Shown piece by piece: positions 47,318-58,529 of a DNA stretch of 64,000 nucleotides. The notes below the pieces were generated by a model that was not told the origin of the DNA, did no database searches, and saw only the letters and a program-made list of their open reading frames with translations. Both the position numbers and the translations under genes were made by a program. Positions within the stretch are counted from its first letter, which is position 1. The number at the start of each line of letters is the position of its first letter. Where the stretch lies: positions 1,054,001-1,118,000 of the forward strand of contig JAVXUO010002935.1 in the NCBI GenBank assembly GCA_033065855.1, read 5' to 3'. This stretch comes from Escallonia rubra (Eukaryota > Streptophyta > Magnoliopsida > Escalloniales > Escalloniaceae).

Positions 47318-47696
47318 TTTTAGCGACGGGGAAATCCGTCGCTAAAAGCCCAAAATTCGTCGCTAAAAGAATTAGCGACGGATTTGCCGTCGCTAAAAAT
47401 CCCTCGTATAAAAGCCCGTCACTAATAGTTTAGCGACGGAATTTTTAAATCCGTCGCTAAATATGTGCTTTTTACCGACGGATTTATTTCTCATTAGCGA
47501 CGGATATTCCGTCGCTAATTATATTTTTAGAATTTTATTTTATTTTCTTTTTTGTCCAATTAGCGACGGATTAAATATTTAGCGACGGAATATTCCGTCG
47601 CTAAAAAACTTATTTAGCGACGGAATATTCCGTCGCTAAATAACTGATTGAAAGGAATACTTTAGCGACGGAATAAATCCGTTGCCAAAAGTCAAA
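47318..47696. repeat. CACTA left subterminal repeats (TTTAGCGACGGA)
   Basis: About 18 direct and inverted copies of TTTAGCGACGGA or close variants, many as back-to-back palindromes such as GCGACGGAATATTCCGTCGC. In En/Spm these arrays are the binding sites of the element's own regulatory protein (family knowledge). Confidence 0.9.
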
Positions 47697-47954
47697 AATT
47701 TTTTTTGAATTTTTTTTTATTTTTCAATTACCTAAACCTGTACAGAAATACAATTTTCAATTCTCAACAACAACGCGCAATAAGCGAAATACAGAAAGAA
47801 ATATATATAATCAATTATAAAAAATATTTATTATAAAAGAAACTCATACATGTACAAGCCGGGAACCGGAGATAGCCGGTTAGGAGAGGGGAGAAGAGTA
47901 CAAGCCGGGTGCGGGGGGGGGGTGAAGCTAGGAACGGGCACGGGAAGGGGCTCA

Positions 47955-49632
47955 TCAGGGGTTCCCGAGTCCCGGATCTGGATCCTGCTGAACCGGGGCC
48001 GGGGCGGCTGGTCCAGCAGTGCCCTGCTCCCTCATCATCCGGCACACCACTGTAGCAATGCGCTGGATCTCCTCGTCGTCCAACTGAGGCCGAGGAGCCG
48101 GTGTCTGTGGAGGGGCAGCAGGGGGTGAGGACGCTCCTATCACGGCACGAGGAGTCGTGCTAGGCAGGCCGCGTATGCGGCCTTTCGGCCGATTCACGAC
48201 CTCCGGCGTATCCAGCCATCGCTTCAACCCCCCAGTACTCGCAGCCGTACTAGTGGACGCTGATGGCTGTCCGGACTGCTGCTCGGACCCCCTTAGCTGT
48301 TCATACGAGGCCTGCAAAAATAGTGGTTTAACGATATGTTAGGGCATTAATTAACGAAACAGACATTGAGGATAGAAAGAAAAAACATTAACTTAAATAA
48401 ATTGACTCACATCGATCCGCCGGGCAATATCTGAAATATAGTCGCCCGCCTGGTGCGTCTCGTCCTTGTCCTTCTTCCGCACGTGCGTCTGAGTATAGGT
48501 CAGAGCTATGACCTCATCCTCCTCTAGATCCGGGTGCTCGACCGCGTTCATGTGTCGGACGATGTCGTGTGGCACCGACCCCCCCGTGTGCGTCGGATCT
48601 CTGTTCTGTCTGTTCTCAGCCCCGCTCTTACTCTTGGCGTCCCAACCTGGATCCGCAGCCCACCGATCTATCATCTCCCCCCATACACGGTGAGATATCC
48701 AATGTGGGGGATATTTCGTCATGTCCGTCATCGGGGCACCCGCGGGCAGCGCCTTCTTCGCCCGGTCCCGTGCATCGTGGAGCCATCGGCGGTAATTCTT
48801 GCCGATGTAGGCAAAGAAAGCCTGCTGCCCCAGTACCTGCTGCTCAGGCGTGTCAAACGTGAACCCCTCCTGTAATGCATTCAATAACACAAATTAACAA
48901 CATAAAACAAACTGTAATTTAACATTTACTAACGCTGAAAAAAATACTTCACCGTACCAGCCACTCCTCCCATAGGGCCTCCCTCGCAGCGGCATCCCAG
49001 TCCTTCCAGTACAGGCGTGGCTCGAAGAATCGGCCCTTCACAAGAACGCCGATCTTCGTCCTCGCCATATTCTCCAGGATCCTGCCAAAGAAGTAATTAA
49101 ATTAATTAATACAGTTCAAATATAAATTAACACCCAAAAATTTTAAACATAAGGCATGAGGTGATATTTTTAGTACTTACAGGCCCTCCTGCGTGAGCGT
49201 AACTCTCTGTTTACGCTGGGGGTCGATGCGTACCCCGCGTGTCGGACCACGGCCTCGTCGAGATCCTACAAAACACAGACATTAATACAGTTCAAATATA
49301 AGGCTAGCGAAAATGTACGAAACACCGTTATCAACTATACCTGAGGTAGAACCCACGGAAGATGGAGAATGCACGCGCGTGTGGGATAAATCTGCGTCGG
49401 GCTGGGGCGACGGCTCGAGCTGGGGCTGCGGCGACGGTTGGGGCGACGGCGATGGCTGGGGCTGGGGCAACGGTGACGGCGACTACTGGGGCTGGGCCCC
49501 CGATGGCTATCCGCGATCACTCTGTGCCTCGTCATCAGTAGGCAATGACGAGGTGGGACTAACCGGGGAGGAAGCAGCTCGGCGTCCAGCCCGGCCACGA
49601 ATAGCCCGTATCCTATCCATATCTGACTTCAT
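47955..49632 (-). CDS. CACTA accessory protein, TNPA-like / Transposase_24 family, with in-frame stops in exon 1
   Basis: Probable second CACTA protein, expected to bind the subterminal repeats and assist transposition. Exons by phase: 49632-49341, 49265-49181, 49081-48958, 48869-48411, 48311-47955. The Transposase_24-type core spans exons 3-4 (FFEPRLYWKDWD, GKNYRRWLHDARDRAKK, YPPHWISHRVWGEMI). The tail is Pro/Ala-rich with an acidic helix (DDEEIQRIATVVCRMMREQ). Exon 1 (starts MKSDMDRIRAIRGRAGRRAA) encodes a Pro/Ser/Gln linker holding two in-frame TAG codons, at 49,507-49,509 and 49,483-49,485. The annotated frame would therefore stop after 41 residues unless a different start or extra splice bypasses them. 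Exons 2-5 show no break. Confidence 0.75.
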
Positions 49633-49798
49633 ATAGATTATATACAAAGACATTAACACGTGAAAAACAATAATTTAGGCATAAATCATCATCGGCACTA
49701 TATATATATATATATGAACGGATGTGCAAAAACACATCAATAAACACCAAGTTCTAAAATGTTACTACATTTTTCCCGTGATGTTACAACATTACAAG

Positions 49799-52700
49799 TC
49801 AATCATTTTCAGTTTGCGAATCATCTTCATCACTATCCTCGTCGCCCTCTTCTTCGTGGGACTCGTCGTCCTCTTCATCTTCTAATTCATCCTCTTCATC
49901 AGTAGACTCGGTCACATCATCTCCAACACTTTCAACATCTTCCGCGTCATCATCTACGACTTCTTCTCCCACAAGAAGTGTTGTTGGAAGAGGAAGATCG
50001 TCCTCCTCGTTGTTGACCTCAACAGGGAACAAGACACGTGGTTGGTCGGCTTGAAAGGAGTCTAGCTCACTGTCATATGTCACGGGCAATTTCTTGGACT
50101 TGATAGTTGTATACCAATGAGATTTGGGATTGGCGACGTCCTCCGCGTAAAAGACTTGTACAGCTTGACTAGCAAACACAAAGGGCTCGTCTGATGCAAG
50201 TCTTGACTTGACATTGACATCTACAATCCCTTGAGAGCTAACACGGATTCCTCTACTGCATGTGACATCGAACCACGTACACTTGAACATTACCAGGCGG
50301 TTTTGGGAACCCAGATATGTTAGCTCAACAATCTCATCTAGCTCTCCGTAAAAATCCATGCAATTCTCGGCATAACAGTCGCCGTTGACCAAGACTCCAC
50401 TGTTTTGGGTTTGTTTTGTTCGGTCATCATCTTTTACGTTAAACCTAAACCCGTTGATGATATAGCCTCCGTAACAGGATGTTTGTTTGTTAGGGCCTTC
50501 GGCTAGTAATTTCAAGCAGGAGGCCACTGGTCTATCCATTGACTGAACCTATTGTAGATGACGGTAAAAATTAAGGATAAATCAGTATACTAATTGGCCA
50601 CAGAACTGTATATAACACATAATATAATTTCGTTAAATAATCTTACACGGATTTTGAACCACTGTACAAATTGTGATTTCCGGTGAGATTCAAGTCCAGC
50701 GGGATCAGTGATTAAAGATTCCGCATCGAACTCACTGCAAACCAATATGCATTTAACTCGCTTAACACACACTTTCAATTATGTACAGCAATGTAAGTGA
50801 ATTAAGACTTTAACTTACTCAACGAATGCCGAAACTTCATCGCAATTTAGAAGGGCATATATTGTTGCAGCACTGTACTCTTCATCTGTTAGCCATCGAG
50901 TATACGTTCGGCCGAACGGACTACCTGACTGCTTGAATATTGACAATTGCCCTTCCAAATTTGTGCTTGATCCGGGATCATTTCGGCCTAGTTGATTTAA
51001 CCTTGTACCAACATCCGAACCGAAATATTGACTACAAAAGTTTACAAGTTCTTCCATTACGTAAGCCTCCGCAATTGAGCCCTCAACCCGAGCCTTATTA
51101 CGGACTTTTTTCTTTAAATGGAACATGAACCTAGAAGTTTAGGAAATCGAGTTAGGTGGAATATCAATGATAACAGATGTCGCATTAAGTGTAAACGAAC
51201 AACTGTAACAATTTAAGGATTACCTCTCGAAGGGATACATCCACCGATATTGCACGGGTCCACCCATCTTAGCTTCATATGCCAAGTGAACAGGCAGATG
51301 CTCCATTGAATCAAAGAACGAAGGTGGGAAGATTTTCTCCAGCTTGCAAATCGTCACCACAATGTTCTTCTCAAGCACTTCCATGTTACTCACCCGGATC
51401 GTAGAAGAGCATATATCTCGAAAGAAATGAGATAATTCAGTCAAAGTCTCGCAAACAACCCGTGGCAACAGTCCCCGGAAGGCAATAGGAATGAATCTCT
51501 CCATGAATACGTGGCAGTCGTGACTCTTCATCCCTTGGAACTTGCATTCCGATACATTGCAACAACGAGATATGTTGGACGCAAACCCATCCGGAAGCTT
51601 CAAATTCTTAACCCACTGACAGACCTTCTCCACTTGTTTCTTGTCTAGACAGTAAGGTGCTTTCGGAAGTATGGTCCTCCCACTGACTGTCCGAGGATGC
51701 AATTCACGGCGTACACCCAACTGTTGTAGATCCCTTCTCGCTTTAAGGTGATCTTTCGATTTGCCCTTGAAATTCATCACTGTGTTGAACACATTATCAA
51801 AAACGTTCTTCTCAATATGCATCACATCCATGTTGTTTCGGATAACGAGCGTCCTCCAGTAGGCTAACTCCCAGAAGATACAAAATTTTCTCCAGTTGTG
51901 CTCTTTCCCGAACCCTGCAATCTTCTGATCCGGCACACCCTTACCGTGTGGTATGTCAGTATCAAGTGCCTCCAGGTGTGAGAGTACTTCTTCACCAGAT
52001 GGGTAGTCCAGCGTGACAACCTCACGCTCGATTGTCCCGTCAAATTTATCCTTCTGCCTACGAAACTGATGGCCCGGTGGCAAAAGCTTACGGTGACATC
52101 CGAACCACGAGGCCTTTCCGCCGTGCTTTAACGTATGACCGGGGTTCACGCCCATACAAGCAGGGCATGCTAGCTTCCCATGTGTGCTCCAGCCACACGT
52201 CATTCCCAATGCGGGGAAATCATGTATAGTCCACATCAAAGCAGCCCTCATCTGAAAATTTTGTTTAAGGAATGCATCATATGTTTCGACTCCATGATTC
52301 CATAATTGTTTTAACTCATCAATCAACGGCCTTAAATACACATCTATGTCCTTACCGGGACTCTTCGGCCCCGGAATAAGCAACGACAAGAACATATACG
52401 GCTTCTTCATGCACATGCCTGGTGGAAGGTTGTAAGGGACAATAATAACAGGCCAACAGGAGTAAGGCGTGGTAGACTGACCGAAAGGGTTGAACCCATC
52501 GGTTGCCAGACCAAGTCTAACATTCCGAACTTCCTGAGCAAAAACTGGATGCCTGCGGTCAAACTCCTTCCACGCCTCTCCATCAGCTGGGTGTGTCAGC
52601 ACATCGGCATCGTTGCTGCGAGTCTCACGGTGAGCCCTCATATGTTCAGCCGTACTGGAGGAGTAGTACATTCTCTGAAGCCGTGGTGTGACCGGGAAAT

Positions 52701-53457
52701 ATCGCAATATCTTCCATGCAATGTTTTTCTTCTTCCCTTTGTCCGGTTTGTACCTCGAATGATCACATACTGGACATAATGACAAATCCTTATTCTCTTT
52801 CCAGAATAATACACAATCGTTGATGCACGCATCTATCCGGTCATAGCTCAACCCAAGTTTCCTCATCATCTTCTTCGCGTCATAGTACGACGGCGGTAGC
52901 TTTTCACTTTCGGGCAGTATTTCTTTGATGAAGGTAACAAACTCGTTAAAACCTTTCTCACTCAGCCCGTGGTCTGATTTCAACTGTAATAACCTACTAA
53001 CCGCAGACAGCCGTGTGTGTTTCGGAGCTCCATCCCACAGCGGCTCTTCCGCAGCTCTCAACAACTCATAAAACTGATGAGCCCCCTCGTTCGGCGGTTG
53101 TGGCCTGTCGTTACCCCAGTCAACATTAGCATGCCCAGCATCCATAATCATATCTCGGAAATCATATCGTGCCTCCTCCCTAACTTCAGTTTGACTAGCC
53201 AGGTTGGACGACAATACTATCGTTTCCCCGTGCTGCGTCCACCTTGTGTATCCACCCATAAAACCGTACCGACGAAGATGCCATTTTACTTCAATTCTTT
53301 TTCTCCAGTGCAACAACTCACATCTACCGCACGGGCACCTTATCTTATCAAGGTCAACATGTGCAGGATGCGCATAAGCGAAGTCGAGAAATTCGTCAAC
53401 GCGACACTCAAAATCTTCAGCATTCTTCCTTTTCATCCAACTTCGATCGACTGACAT
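49799..53457 (-). CDS. CACTA transposase (TNPD/TNP2-like), 4 exons, apparently intact
   Basis: Catalyses excision and insertion of the element. Exons: 53457-51224, 51130-50819, 50734-50647, 50548-49799. They total 3384 nt, 1127 residues, with all junctions GT/AG and in phase. Order: Transpos_assoc domain (about 1-85; MSVDRSWMKRKNAEDFECRV, CPCGRC), Tnp2/Transposase_21 catalytic region (about 300-560), DUF4218 (about 640-800; GGPVQYRWMYPFERFMFHLKK), DUF4216 (about 920-1000; CYGGYIINGFRFNVKDDD), then a strongly acidic tail. The expected acidic triad is present: Asp near 320 (ATDGFNPFG), Asp near 412 (TIHDFPA), Glu near 547 (MDVMHIEKN). The start codon lies in the common family start MSVDRSWM. 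No frameshift or stop seen. Confidence 0.93.
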
Positions 53458-53708
53458 GACGACTGAATTATCGTACTGTATACCACCTTCACTAATGATC
53501 AGTGATTAGGCATTGCCGATGTAAATATCAATGCATGAATGTTACAACATGTCTACATATTTCCCCTCCACTCTTGAACAGGTAGTGGTCCTATCCCATT
53601 CAGAAAAACACATGTTTATAAAACAGTGAATAACTCATGCTTAGTCCGATGTCTGTGGAAAATTCGGCAGCACCTCCCCGCATTTCTCCAAGTACACCAC
53701 ATCGATTA

Positions 53709-53765
53709 GGTGTTCTAACATTCATCTAACCTTGCTCAGGAAGGTTTGACGGATGTTAGAACACC
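53709..53765. repeat. 57-nt imperfect palindrome upstream of the CACTA transposase
   Basis: Arms GGTGTTCTAACATTCATCTA... (53,709-53,733) and its inverse (53,741-53,765) pair at about 21 of 25 positions around a 7-nt loop. It lies about 250 bp upstream of the transposase start codon. Confidence 0.75.
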
Positions 53766-54186
53766 AGATCTGTATGCACCCGGAGAAACACACGAGAACG
53801 TGTACCAAATATCCACGACATAGAACATAAAGCATGAGTCAAAATACTGTTTTATAAACAATTAGCTTTTCCAAACTGTCCAAACTGGACATCCAAAGGC
53901 TCATTACAAGGCATTACTTTGTAATGAGTACCTTTGAACGGGAACTAAGGGTTTCTATGCATGCATGTGTTCAGAAATTAATAAGATATGCAAGAATCTT
54001 TCCGAAATATCAAAACTGCAGAATGATCGTTGCATATGTTATCAATTCCACATTAAATAGAACTCGTTGGCAACGAGTTGAACCATCTCGTTGCCAATGG
54101 ACTTCTCAAAACAACAATTAATATAAAGAAGGCAGGGTTTGTAAACAACGAGTAATTGAACCATCTCTGGGCAACATGGAGTAATT

Positions 54187-54965
54187 ATGAGATGTACAAG
54201 GGCTAATTAGGGCTAACTGGGTTATTTTCTTTAATTACGATTATTAATTATAGCTGATTAGAGTTGATTAGGACTAATTAGGGTTATTTAGTCCTAATTA
54301 GGGTTTAATTGTGCCGAGTAGTGATGATTAGTCCTAATTAGGGCTAATTGGGCTTAATTGGGTTATGTTAGGGCTAATTAATGTTAATGAGGGATAGTTT
54401 CGGATGATTATAGCTGACTAGGGTTGATTAGGACTAATTAGAGTTATGTAGTCCTAATTAGGGTTTAATTGTGCCGAGTAGTGCTGATTAGTCCTAATTA
54501 GGGCTAATTAGGCTTAATTGGGTTATGTTAGGGCTAATTAATGTTAATGAGGGCTAGTTTCGGATAATTATAGCTAATTAGGGTTGATTATGACTAATTA
54601 GGGTTTAATTGTGCCGAGTAGTGATGATTAGTCCTAATTAGGCTTAATTGGGTTATGTTAGAGCTAATTAATGTTAATGAGGGCTAGTTTCGAATAATTA
54701 TAGCTAATTAGGGTTGATTAGGACTAATTAGGGTTATTTAGTCCTAATTAGGGTTTTGATGGTGCCGAGTAGTGTTGATTAGTCCTAACTAGCGCTAATT
54801 AGGCGTAATTGGGTTATGTTAGTGCAAATTATGACTAATTAGGCTAACTACAATCAATATGCGCATAATTGGGTTCATTTGGGCTAATTTGAGGTAATTA
54901 CAGCTAATTTGAATTTCATCAGGTTCTTAGGGTTAATTAAAACTAATTAGGCTCGTTAGAGCTAA
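54187..54965. repeat. CTAATTAGGGTT satellite-like array with a 160-bp higher-order unit
   Basis: Short units such as GGGCTAATTAGG and GTCCTAATTAGGGTT are arranged in a higher-order repeat marked by TAGCTRAYTAGGGTTGATTA at 54,252, 54,411, 54,571 and 54,701. Spacing is 159, 160 and 130 bp, the last copy lacking about 30 bp. GTGCCGAGTAGTG recurs in each unit. Noncoding, inside the CACTA element. Confidence 0.85.
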
Positions 54966-55103
54966 TTAGGGTTAATCCGGACACGTGTCCGACGCCCACC
55001 GACACGCACCTCCAGACACATCGGCATACGTTAATTTGTTTTCTAAATGTCGGACACCGTCGATCAGACGTGGTGTCCGTGTCTGCGCTAACTAACAGGT
55101 ATC

Positions 55104-55440
55104 TCAATCCAATTGGGTCCCATCCTCCGTCAACAATCTCAATTCTCAATTCTCAAATGCTCAATGCAATAAAAATTAACAAAAATCACACATTCAATCC
55201 AATTGGGTCCCATCCTCCGTCAATAATCTCAATATCTCAAATGCTCAATGCACAATTAACAATCTAAAATCATCAATTAACAACCTAAAATCATCAATTA
55301 ATAATCGCAATTACTTCAAATGCACAGCTAATAACCTAAAATCATCGATCAATAATCACAATTCTAAAACGCACAATTAACAACCTAAAATTATCAAACA
55401 AATGATCAATGTTCAAATGGGAAAAAAATGTTCAAAATTC
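55104..55440. repeat. AT-rich tandem repeats including a 90-bp duplication
   Basis: TCAATCCAATTGGGTCCCAT starts at 55,104 and again at 55,194. CAATTAACAACCTAAAATCA-type units follow to about 55,400. Noncoding part of the CACTA element. Confidence 0.75.
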
Positions 55441-55464
55441 ACATATCCGATGCGCTTGAATTAT

Positions 55465-56165
55465 TTCAATTTAGGGTTCGATTGTATTAGGGCATTCAAT
55501 TTAGGGTTCAATTAGTTTCATTTAGGGTTCGGTTCGATTAGGGCATTCAATTTAGGGTTCAATTACTTCAATTTAGGGTTCAATTAGGGGGTTCTATTGA
55601 TTCAATTTAGGGTTCGGTTGATTTGAGGCATTCAATTTAGGGTTCAATTAGTTCAATTTAGGGTTCGGTTGGATTAGGGCATTCAATTTAGGGTTCAATT
55701 AGGGTTCGGTTAGATTGGGGCAATCAATTTAGGGTTTAATTAGGGGTTCAATTAGTTTAATTTAGGATTCGATTCAATTAGGGCATTCAATTTAGGGTTC
55801 AATTACTTCAATTTAGGGTTCAATTAGGGGGCTCTATTGATTCAATTTAGGGTTCGGTTGATTTGAGGCATTCAATTTAGGGTTCAATTAGTTCAATTTA
55901 GGGTTCGGTTGGATTAGGGCATTCAATTTAGGGTTCAATTAGGGTTCGGTTAGATTGGGGCAATCAATTTAGGGTTTAATTATGGGTTCAATTAGTTTAA
56001 TTTAGGGTTCGATTCAATTGGGGTTTAGGGTTTAGGATTTAGGGCATTCAATTTAGGGTTCAATTAGTTTAATTTAGGGTTCGATTCGATTAGGGCATTC
56101 AATTTAGGGTTTAATTAGGGTTCAATTACTTCAATTTAGGGTTCAATTACTTCAATTTAGTGGTC
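55465..56165. repeat. TTTAGGG-rich minisatellite (CAATTTAGGGTTCAATTAG) with a 240-bp duplication
   Basis: Dozens of CAATTTAGGGTTC units occur with GGTTCGGTTGATT variants. A larger block around 55,560-55,750 recurs near 55,800-55,990, offset 240 bp. TTTAGGG is the plant telomere heptamer, but here it sits inside a longer, different unit, so this is not a telomere array. Confidence 0.85.
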
Positions 56166-57590
56166 GGTTGAATTGGTCAAAATTTGTTGAGATCGTGCAT
56201 CGTGCCATGGATCTCCGGTACTTGTTAAGATGGTCAAAATTTGTTGAGATCGTGCCATGGATCTCCGGTACTTGAGACCCTCCTTGTGGAGTAACTCAGT
56301 ACAGTTATGGACATGATGCTTTAGGCACCCGTCGTTCGATTTTTCTCATTTGGTCTTTTTGGTTTGTTGCGTCCTCACTGCCATGAAATAGCATTTGCTC
56401 TATACTTGCAGTATCCCTTCATTGACATTAACAGATCATTCTAATGGGGATTTAGTCTAACAATTGCTAGGACCATGTTTGAAAATTGAATCCTATTCCA
56501 ATAAGGGTTTTCTCGTGCACAAACCTTCGACAAGGTGGCACATGAGCACACAGGGAGAGAAACAACACACACATGGAGGTTGGCTCGGTCCTTCTGGTCT
56601 AAGGGAAAATTTGTTTCTAGGGAATTAGGAGAAGAGTTCCTAAGAATCCCACAGCATGAAAAACCACGAGGACGACCAAGAGGCTACCATCAAAGTACTA
56701 CCATCACCCAAGCACTCGGTTCAGACAACTTGAGGCAACATACTAAGATATATAACACCTAAACAATATTAAATTAACTTTGGGTGCTTGAAAACTGAGA
56801 TTGTATATCTCGTGCGCTACAATAACTGCTGCCCTAGTAATAGCACTAGATTATGCACCACCAACTAATTATTAACCCAGCCATCATCTCTCTTTTAATG
56901 CAATAGCATGCACCACTGTCGCAAGAATGAAAGGCACTGCTTGTAGTAATGATCGAACTAATAGCTAAAAGAAATTACAACATAGTTGGAAACCAAAATC
57001 TGGTCACTCGTGTTTACCGTCTATGTGTTTCAATATGAACACAACACGCTTCTCAATAAGTTTCTATCTGACAAGTACAACATGCTTCTCAGTCTTAAAC
57101 ATGTGACTGCCTCATAGCTTGATTCTCCGTTTCAAAACTGAATATGGGGTTTGCTAAGAATAGAAAAAGTTCCTAAGAATCCTACAACATGGGAGATGCT
57201 GCTGCACAAAATTCTAGAAGCAAGCTCAGAAGACTTCCACGCTACGTTCACAACAGGAAGGATAATGCAAGAATATGTAGTTGATGTGGATGCTCGAATC
57301 ATAGAACCACTCAGAAGGCCCAAAATGAACACAATTCCATCATTATTTTCAATAACAAATACCAATCAATCATTTAAGCACCTGATTAATTGGGCAATTA
57401 TTATGCATGTGTATCTCATTTGCAAGAAATCCACATAGACCCACAGACAAAACCTAATTGCAGAACACTAGAGAGGGTGAAACATAAAAGCCCAGAGCAA
57501 ACAAACCTTCTTTGCTATAGAACGAAATTCAAGTTTACCAAGCATGAAGAGAACTTATGTTCAAGGCTCACCTTGCAAGGTTTTTGAAGA
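56166..57590. other. Non-repetitive CACTA interior, possible captured DNA
   Basis: Between the satellite arrays lies DNA of ordinary composition. Open + frames at 56,535-56,762 and 57,151-57,438 share a short sequence, TTCCTAAGAATCCYACARCATG (56,637 and 57,170). The second reads GRIMQEYVVDVDARI, faintly like Helitron helicase-type proteins, but too short to name. No splice model found. Confidence 0.3.
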
Positions 57591-57592
57591 TG

Positions 57593-57774
57593 GGCGGCGC
57601 GGCAGTGGTGGCGGCGCGACAGTGGTGGCAGCGCGGCAGTGGAGGCGGCGCGACAGTGGTGGCAGCGCGGCAGTGGAGGCGGCGCGACAGTGGTGGCAGC
57701 GCGGCAGTGATGGCGGCGCGACAGTGGTGGCAGCGCGGCAGTGGTGGCAGCGCGGCAGTGGTGGCGGCGGTCCT
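57593..57774. repeat. 18-bp GC minisatellite (GCGCGACAGTGGTGGCAG)
   Basis: About ten copies of an 18-bp unit alternating between GACAGTGGTGG and GGCAGTGGAGG. Being a multiple of three, it keeps all frames open and gives Ala/Arg/Gln/Trp/Gly-repeat frames on both strands that are not genes. Confidence 0.9.
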
Positions 57775-57830
57775 TCGGTGTATTCCGTCCGGGGCTAGGT
57801 TGACGGGGATGGCGACAGAAGGAATATCGC

Positions 57831-57844
57831 CGGTGAGAGAGAGG

Positions 57845-57879
<35 letters not shown>

Positions 57880-57881
57880 CA
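57831..57881. repeat. (GA)n microsatellite
   Basis: A near-pure GA run near the right end of the CACTA element. Confidence 0.9.
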
Positions 57882-57924
57882 ACGGGAGAAAGAAAAGAAA
57901 GGGGATCTTATCTTTTTAAGTCCT

Positions 57925-58110
57925 TTACCGACGGAACACACACGTCGGTTAAAGTCCGTTGGGAAAACCCTACTTTCATCGACGGGTGTTTTTAAAGACG
58001 GAATTATTTCGTCGTTAAATAGTTTTACCGACGGACTTTTACCGACGGTTATTTCCGTCTCTGAAACGACTTTTAGCGACGGAATTTAGTCCGTCGCTAA
58101 TTCCCTCTTT
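57925..58110. repeat. CACTA right subterminal repeats (TTTACCGACGG-type)
   Basis: About ten copies of TTTACCGACGGA and variants (CGTCGGTTAAA, ATCGACGGG, GTCCGTCGCTAA). Most read ACCGACGG here, whereas the left end is mostly AGCGACGG. Confidence 0.85.
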
Positions 58111-58120
58111 TCTTGTAGTG

Positions 58121-58529
58121 GGGGTTCCCACACTAAAGAATGAAAGCCTGAGTAAAGCCAAAATAGACTCTCTCTCTCTCCCTCTCCCTCTCCCTCTCTC
58201 TCTCTCTCTTGCACACGCGGTCGACGCTGTAAAAAGATAATCCAATGTCTTTGCATGTGATGAACATAAGGGGAAAAGCTTATCACTCTCAATGTTAAAT
58301 TTTACAACGGAAGATATTAAGGGGACATGATTCTGTAAAGCTTGTGAAATGAGTATCATAAGTGGTGACGAATCAGTGAAGCACTGTTAAAACCAAAGTG
58401 GTTTGCAATTGTAGTTGCCCAAGTTGAAGTAACCATTACTTCTTATCATAATGGAATTGGTGACAGAGCTGATTAAGGAATGATCCAATTATGTCAGATC
58501 CCAAATCCATTTATCCTCATAATCAACAA
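58121..58529. other. DNA between the CACTA element and the LINE relic
   Basis: A CT-rich microsatellite lies at 58,168-58,210. The rest is unclassified and may be a diverged extension of the L1 relic. No gene. Confidence 0.4.

Larger units (their letters stand above)
47300..58120 (-). mobile_element. CACTA (En/Spm, CMC) DNA transposon, near-complete, 10.8 kb
   Basis: Ends are perfect inverted repeats CACTACAAGAAAA (47,300) and TTTTCTTGTAGTG (to 58,120). GGG on both sides (47,297-47,299 and 58,121-58,123) is the expected 3-bp target duplication. Dense subterminal repeats of the GCGACGG type lie inside both ends. Two genes run on the - strand: the transposase (49,799-53,457) and a TNPA/Transposase_24-type gene (47,955-49,632). 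About 4.5 kb upstream of the transposase is noncoding satellite-like DNA. The perfect termini and open transposase frame point to a young insertion. Confidence 0.95.

Noticed and set aside
47318-47696. CRISPR-like array
   Set aside because: Repeats are short, in both orientations, irregularly spaced, and sit just inside CACTA termini; they are subterminal transposase-binding repeats.
48508-48875. + strand frames opposite the CACTA accessory gene
   Set aside because: Antisense to the conserved Transposase_24-type exon; composition follows from the opposite strand.
49313-49636. Gly/Trp-rich 107-residue + strand frame
   Set aside because: Antisense to the Pro/Ser/Gln linker of the accessory gene; low complexity.
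54187-56165. Interstitial telomere
   Set aside because: TTTAGGG occurs only inside longer, different units and not as a head-to-tail heptamer array.
57544-57919. Ala/Arg/Trp-repeat frames on both strands
   Set aside because: Open only because an 18-bp minisatellite and a GA run lack stops.
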